From Pseudomonadota bacterium (lineage in GTDB: Bacteria; Desulfobacterota; Desulfovibrionia; Desulfovibrionales; Desulfovibrionaceae), in contig JAEWQB010000010.1 in assembly GCA_023460395.1 (NCBI GenBank), positions 1 to 64,000 on the forward strand: 64,000 nt of DNA, in the 5' to 3' direction. The notes beneath the pieces were generated by a model, which saw only the letters and a program-made list of their open reading frames with translations, was not told the DNA's origin and did not search any database. The first letter of the stretch is position 1. Every line of letters starts with the position of its first letter. Shown one piece after another: positions 60,345 to 64,000 of the stretch. The translations under genes were made by a program, and so were the position numbers.

Positions 60345-60378
60345 AAGGCCGGGGAGGGGATACCTCCCCGGCCTTTTA
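60345..60378 (+). terminator. Bidirectional terminator between rnc and flagellin
   Basis: A 13-bp stem (AAGGCCGGGGAGG and complement) with a GGATA loop is followed by TTTT on the plus strand. On the minus strand it leads into GGTTTTT. The genes converge here, so it can serve both rnc and flagellin. Confidence 0.88.
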
Positions 60379-60419
60379 TGTCTTTGGTCGCCTTGCACGC
60401 TAGATCGGAAACCCCGCGG

Positions 60420-61313
60420 TTAGCCGCTGATGAGCTGCATGGCCATTTGCGGCAGGGAGTTAGCCTGCGACAGCATGGCAACAGCCGACTGGGTAAGGAT
60501 TTGGTTTCGCACAAATTCCGTCATTTCCGTGGCGACGTCCACGTCGGAAATACGCGATTCCGCAGCTTGCAGGTTTTCGGCCTGAATACTCAGGTTCGAA
60601 ATCGTGTTTTCAAGGCGGTTCTGCATGGCGCCCAGTGCCGCACGAATTTTGTCCTTGGAGATAATGGCCTGGTCAATGGCGGCCAAAGCGGACTGTGCGG
60701 CGGACTGGGTGGAAATGGTGTAGCCACCGCTGCCAGCTGTGGCGGCATTGCCGAGGCCCAGAGCGGACGCGGTGGCGATGCCTATCTGGATGTAGTAGTA
60801 GTCTTCCGCGGAGTCGTTGCCGGTACCGAAGTGGATCTTCAGCTTGCCGGTGGACTTCATGCCCGACCCGTTGTGAACGCTGCCGGAAAGCGTGCCGTTC
60901 AGCAGGTGAATGCCGTTGAAGTCGGTGGCATTTGCGATACGGGTGATTTCTGACGCCATGGCCTGATATTCGGATTCGATCATCAGACGCTGGTCAGAGT
61001 TATACGTACCCGTGGAAGCCTGTTCCGCCAGTTCTTTGAGGCGGATGAGCTTTTCGTCAATAATCTGCAAGGCGCCGTCAGCCGTCTGGATCATGGAGAT
61101 CGCATCGTTGGCGTTACGGATGCCCTGGTTCATGGTGGAAATATCTGCCCGCATGAGTTCGCGGATGGCCAGACCGGCGGCATCGTCGGCAGCAGTGCCA
61201 ACGCGCAAACCGGAAGACAGGCGGCGTGTGGAGTCGGAGAGGCGACCGTAACTTGCATTCAGGTTACGGGACGCGTTCATCGCCATTAAGTTATGATTTA
61301 TGACCAAAGACAT
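60420..61313 (-). CDS. fliC: Flagellin
   Basis: 297 residues. The D0/D1 N-terminal domain (SLVINHNLMAMNASRNLN, SSGLRVGTAADDAAGLAI) and the C-terminal domain (NRLENTISNLSIQAENLQAAESRI, DVATEM) are both complete, with a short variable centre of about 80 residues. The C-terminus SLPQMAMQLISG is typical. It polymerises into the flagellar filament. AACAAGGAGGGTAC precedes the ATG, and a sigma-54 promoter lies 35 bp upstream. The short centre gives a minimal surface domain. Confidence 0.96.
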   Translation of the reverse strand: MSLVINHNLMAMNASRNLNASYGRLSDSTRRLSSGLRVGTAADDAAGLAIRELMRADISTMNQGIRNANDAISMIQTADGALQIIDEKLIRLKELAEQASTGTYNSDQRLMIESEYQAMASEITRIANATDFNGIHLLNGTLSGSVHNGSGMKSTGKLKIHFGTGNDSAEDYYYIQIGIATASALGLGNAATAGSGGYTISTQSAAQSALAAIDQAIISKDKIRAALGAMQNRLENTISNLSIQAENLQAAESRISDVDVATEMTEFVRNQILTQSAVAMLSQANSLPQMAMQLISG

Positions 61314-61346
61314 GGTGTACCCTCCTTGTTGTGCTGCCCTGCTAAA

Positions 61347-61361
61347 GCAATGCAAGTGCCA
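61347..61361 (-). promoter_or_regulatory. Sigma-54 promoter of flagellin
   Basis: Minus strand reads TGGCAC-N5-TTGC (61361-61347), with GG and GC exactly 10 bp apart as sigma-54 requires. The -12 end lies 33 bp before the flagellin ATG. It implies an enhancer-binding activator. Confidence 0.85.
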
Positions 61362-61493
61362 AATTAATTTTTGTTTTTATTTTAAGTAATTTATGAAGTT
61401 GTCATTTTGGAAGAAAAGCAAACTTACGCATGAGGTGGTCAATATTTTCCGCCCACCGCGGCGGATAGCCGACACTTTTTATGACGCCAGCCC

Positions 61494-61520
61494 TAAAGAA
61501 GAGGGAAAACCTGCCGATTG
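61494..61520 (+). promoter_or_regulatory. Sigma-28 (FliA) promoter of the FlaG-like gene
   Basis: TAAA (61494-61497), 15 bp, then GCCGATTG (61513-61520), close to the sigma-28 consensus TAAA-N15-GCCGATAA. It faces the FlaG-like gene 55 bp downstream. Confidence 0.75.
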
Positions 61521-61574
61521 TATAAAGGACAAGGACTAAAACCCGAACGAGTCGGGGGGTCCGGGAGGGGCGTC

Positions 61575-61973
61575 ATGAGATTGCAAGAACTTGAAAACCA
61601 CTTGCGGTATTCCTATGGCGAGACGGAAGAACGGTGGGCTTCGGCGTCCGAAGCCAATGCTGTTCCCGCATCCACAAGGCAGGCATCCCACCAGCAAGCT
61701 GGTGAAGGCTCCGGGGATGACGATTCTGCGAAGGAAGGCAACGCCGACAAACAGGCGACTGAACGCGCCGCCGAACAGTTGGAGCGCCGCATGGCCGAGC
61801 AGGGGGTGCAACTTAAATTCACAGTGGTTCAGTCTGAGAAAGGAACCATTGAAATTGAAGTGACAGACAAGCAGCGGGAAAAGGTGCTCATGCGCATTCC
61901 GCCCAAGGGAGTGCTCACGGTGAGCGCGGAGGGGAAGACCATAGTAGGAACGTTGCTAAGTCGGCACTTTTGA
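61575..61973 (+). CDS. FlaG-like flagellar protein
   Basis: 132 residues. The C-terminal 55 residues (LKFTVVQSEKGTIEIEVTD, then IPPKGVLTV) follow the FlaG pattern of two beta strands and an IPP turn; FlaG influences filament length in several bacteria. The N-terminal part is a flexible, Gln/Glu/Ala-rich region. GGGAGGGG precedes the ATG. It is divergent from flagellin and has its own sigma-28 promoter, both of which support a late flagellar role. Confidence 0.65.
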   Translation: MRLQELENHLRYSYGETEERWASASEANAVPASTRQASHQQAGEGSGDDDSAKEGNADKQATERAAEQLERRMAEQGVQLKFTVVQSEKGTIEIEVTDKQREKVLMRIPPKGVLTVSAEGKTIVGTLLSRHF

Positions 61974-62183
61974 GTTTCCTCTGTTTTTCGCGTTATCCAG
62001 CGCAACAGTATCCGCCACGGTTTGGGGAATGCCCCGGACCGTGGCGGTTTACTTTTCCCTGCGAAGGATGTGTGTTCCCACAAAATAATGGGCAATGCGC
62101 TGGCATCTGCTAGAAAAGGCAGAGTGCGGCAGTGTTTGTCTTAGGCTTGGGATACGGCACAGCGAAACAGGGGAGAGGAAACC

Positions 62184-63749
62184 ATGCATCTTAGCCTGAA
62201 AGGGAAAATGATCGCCATTGTGGCACTTGGTCCGCTGCTTGTGGCACTGGTGCTTTCCGTGCTGCGCGTTCAGGATATCCGGTCCGGCGCGGAAGAAAGC
62301 GTGGTGGAAAAAAGTAAGGCTGTGGTTCTCATGGCGGAAGCCGCCCGCATGGAGATGTCCAAAAAGTTGGAAATGGACCTGTTGCGGCCTTTTGATGACA
62401 TACCCCCCGACAAAATTCTGGAAGCGGTGCCCGTGCTCACAGCTATGAATATGGCTGCGACCAACGCCGCCGAAGCTGGCTATCAGTTTCGCACCCCTAA
62501 GTTCAGCCCCCGTAATCCCGCCAATGCCCCCACCGAGTTGGAAGCGCAGGTGCTGCGGAAACTGCGGGATGAAAAGCTTCCTGAGTTCGTCGTCTATACG
62601 GATGCGGAAATTCGTTATTTCCGCCCCGTCTATCTGACAGAGGAATGTCTGTACTGCCATGGCGACCCTGCTGGTCAGAAGGACGTAACCGGCGGCGTGA
62701 AAGAAGGCTGGAAGGCTGGGGAAATGCATGGGGCTTTTGAAATTATCAGCTCACTGGCGGTTACCAATGCCCGCATACGGGAAGCCAGACTGAATGTTGT
62801 CGCCATTTCAGGAGGCATTCTGCTTTGCATCGTGGCTGGAGCGTGGTTCGTGCTGCGGGCAAGCCTGTTGCGACCGCTTGAGGCTATTCGTCAGTACGTG
62901 AGCCGCCTTGCCGCTGGCGATCTGGATGCGACGGTGCATTACGCCGGAAAGGATGAAATGGGCGAATTGGCGGAAAGCCTGCGCGAAATGTTGTGGAAAC
63001 TCCGCGATATCATCGTGAACGCGCAGGAAACAGCCCGTCGTGTGGCTATGGGCAGCGGTGAGTTAGCCAACGCCTCCGATGCGTTGGCGGAAGGGGCAAC
63101 CCGGCAGGCTTCGGCAGTGGAGGAAATTTCTTCCTCTGTGGAGCAGATGACTTCTAATATTGAACAGACCGCGCATAATGCCCGCCGGACGGAAGATATG
63201 GCCACTAAGTCTTCTGAAAATGCCCGCCAGAGCGGTGAAGCCGTGCGCAGGTCTGTGCTTGCCATGCGCGACATAGCTGAAAAAATTAAGTTTATCCAAG
63301 AGATTGCCAGACAGACGAACCTGCTGGCCCTGAACGCCGCCATAGAGGCTGCCAGAGCGGGAGAACATGGTGCGGGATTCGCCGTGGTGGCGAGTGAGGT
63401 ACGCAAGCTGGCAGAGCGAAGCAATCAGGTGGCTGAAGAGATCAGCGAACTTTCTGTGAGCAGTGTGGACGTTGCAGACCGGGCGGGTAGCATGTTGGCT
63501 GATTTGCTCCCGGACATTGAAACCACCGCGGCGCTGGTGCAAGAAATTTCTGCCGCGTGCGCAGAGCAGCATGTGGGGGCGGAACAGGTGAACAAAGGCA
63601 TTCAGTCTCTGGATTCCGTGGTGCACCAAAATGCCGCTGCATCAGAAGAAATTGCCGCCACATCGCGGTCGCTTTCTACCCAGTCAGAAGAATTGAATAA
63701 TTCCATGGCCTATTTCAGTTCGGGAAAGCGTGCCTTGCCCGGCGAATAG
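62184..63749 (+). CDS. Methyl-accepting chemotaxis protein with c-type heme sensor domain
   Basis: 521 residues. TM1 (about 8-26), a periplasmic domain of DUF3365/Tll0287-like type, TM2 (about 204-226), HAMP, then the cytoplasmic signalling domain with the conserved tip QTNLLALNAAIEAARAGEHG. The periplasmic domain carries ECLYCHG, with Cys155, Cys158 and His159 as a covalent c-type heme site, preceded by RYFRPVYLTEE. D. vulgaris DcrA is a heme-binding receptor of this general kind, sensing oxygen or redox state. It has no obvious pentapeptide CheR-docking tail. A terminator follows. Confidence 0.9.
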   Translation: MHLSLKGKMIAIVALGPLLVALVLSVLRVQDIRSGAEESVVEKSKAVVLMAEAARMEMSKKLEMDLLRPFDDIPPDKILEAVPVLTAMNMAATNAAEAGYQFRTPKFSPRNPANAPTELEAQVLRKLRDEKLPEFVVYTDAEIRYFRPVYLTEECLYCHGDPAGQKDVTGGVKEGWKAGEMHGAFEIISSLAVTNARIREARLNVVAISGGILLCIVAGAWFVLRASLLRPLEAIRQYVSRLAAGDLDATVHYAGKDEMGELAESLREMLWKLRDIIVNAQETARRVAMGSGELANASDALAEGATRQASAVEEISSSVEQMTSNIEQTAHNARRTEDMATKSSENARQSGEAVRRSVLAMRDIAEKIKFIQEIARQTNLLALNAAIEAARAGEHGAGFAVVASEVRKLAERSNQVAEEISELSVSSVDVADRAGSMLADLLPDIETTAALVQEISAACAEQHVGAEQVNKGIQSLDSVVHQNAAASEEIAATSRSLSTQSEELNNSMAYFSSGKRALPGE

Positions 63750-63809
63750 AGCCATAGGCGGATTGCATCACTCGGGCGTTGCCGGTTTGCGGGATCCGGT
63801 GTTGCCCAC

Positions 63810-63841
63810 AAGGCCCGGCGCGGGGAGTCCGCCGGGCCTTT
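63810..63841 (+). terminator. Terminator after the heme chemoreceptor gene
   Basis: AAGGCCCGGCG pairs with CGCCGGGCCTT around a 9-nt loop and ends in a short T-rich stretch. It lies 60 bp past the receptor stop. Confidence 0.75.
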
Positions 63842-63950
63842 CTGCGTGCGTGATCTGGCGACTCGTGCCGGTTTCTTCCCCGTATGATTCCATGGAGTCG
63901 TCGAGATTCGTGCGGAGTGCGGTAGAATAGACCCGCTCCTGAAAGATCAA

Positions 63951-63993
63951 CGCAAAACACCCGGCCTGTTCGAGAAGGGCCGGGTGTTTTGCG
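63951..63993. terminator. Bidirectional terminator at the window edge
   Basis: A perfect 16-bp stem starting CGCAAAACACCCGGCC with an 11-nt loop. The A-run in one arm and T-run in the other allow termination in either direction. The gene it serves from the right lies outside the window. Confidence 0.7.
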
Positions 63994-64000
63994 TTGGCGG

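Overview
The window reads as chromosome of a sulfate-reducing deltaproteobacterium of the Desulfovibrionaceae. The evidence is two tandem periplasmic uptake hydrogenases ([NiFeSe] with a UGA-encoded selenocysteine, and [NiFe]), each with its own maturation endopeptidase; a c-type-heme chemoreceptor of the DcrA kind; an ADP-forming acyl-CoA synthetase paired with a DRTGG protein; and a housekeeping gene order (rho-carD-pth-rplY-prs-tRNA-Gln-ispE) that I associate with Desulfovibrio. No insertion sequence, integrase, phage block or CRISPR array is visible. Nearly every base belongs to ordinary, closely packed chromosomal genes.

Layout. (1) 1-8.8 kb, minus strand: hysB-hysA-protease, then hynA-hynB-protease-hypC and an SGNH hydrolase. 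The hys promoter carries two TATC-N4-GATA palindromes. A strong hairpin lies between each large-subunit gene and its protease gene. (2) 8.8-23.2 kb, minus strand: a run of 15 genes from rpoH through two envelope lipoproteins, rpiB, cysS, a BepA-like M48 protease, hslV, ispE, tRNA-Gln(UUG), prs, rplY, pth and carD to rho. (3) 23.4-29.9 kb, plus strand: a reactivation-domain-less metH, a TlpA-like thioredoxin, an ArgA-like acetyltransferase, hpt, a zinc-ribbon membrane protein and radA. (4) 30.4-37.0 kb: a chemotaxis cluster (soluble receptor-like protein, cheY, cheA, cheR, cheB) with no cheW or cheD. (5) 37-50.6 kb: crcB, a CYTH protein, the N-degron trio clpS-clpA-aat, uvrB, a glycosyltransferase, ligA, dapB and nadE. 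(6) 50.6-64 kb: a large Ca-binding beta-repeat protein whose 3' end carries an apparent -1 frameshift site, a fused radical-SAM/DUF2344 protein, an LSm-like small protein, the DRTGG/ADP-forming synthetase pair, rnc, flagellin, a FlaG-like gene and a heme-type chemoreceptor.

How the genes work together. The hydrogenases oxidise periplasmic H2, and their proteases and HypC finish the nickel site. The sensory genes (che cluster, flagellin and FlaG with recognisable sigma-54 and sigma-28 promoters, heme chemoreceptor) point to redox-guided swimming. RpoH, HslV, ClpS/ClpA/Aat and the M48 protease form a protein quality-control theme.

The least ordinary signals are the GGGAAAA heptamer at the end of the repeat protein gene, which leads into a well-formed alternative-frame C-terminus; the paired palindromes in the hys promoter; and clamp-binding-like C-terminal tails on RadA and LigA. 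All calls were made by eye from sequence, without database searches.
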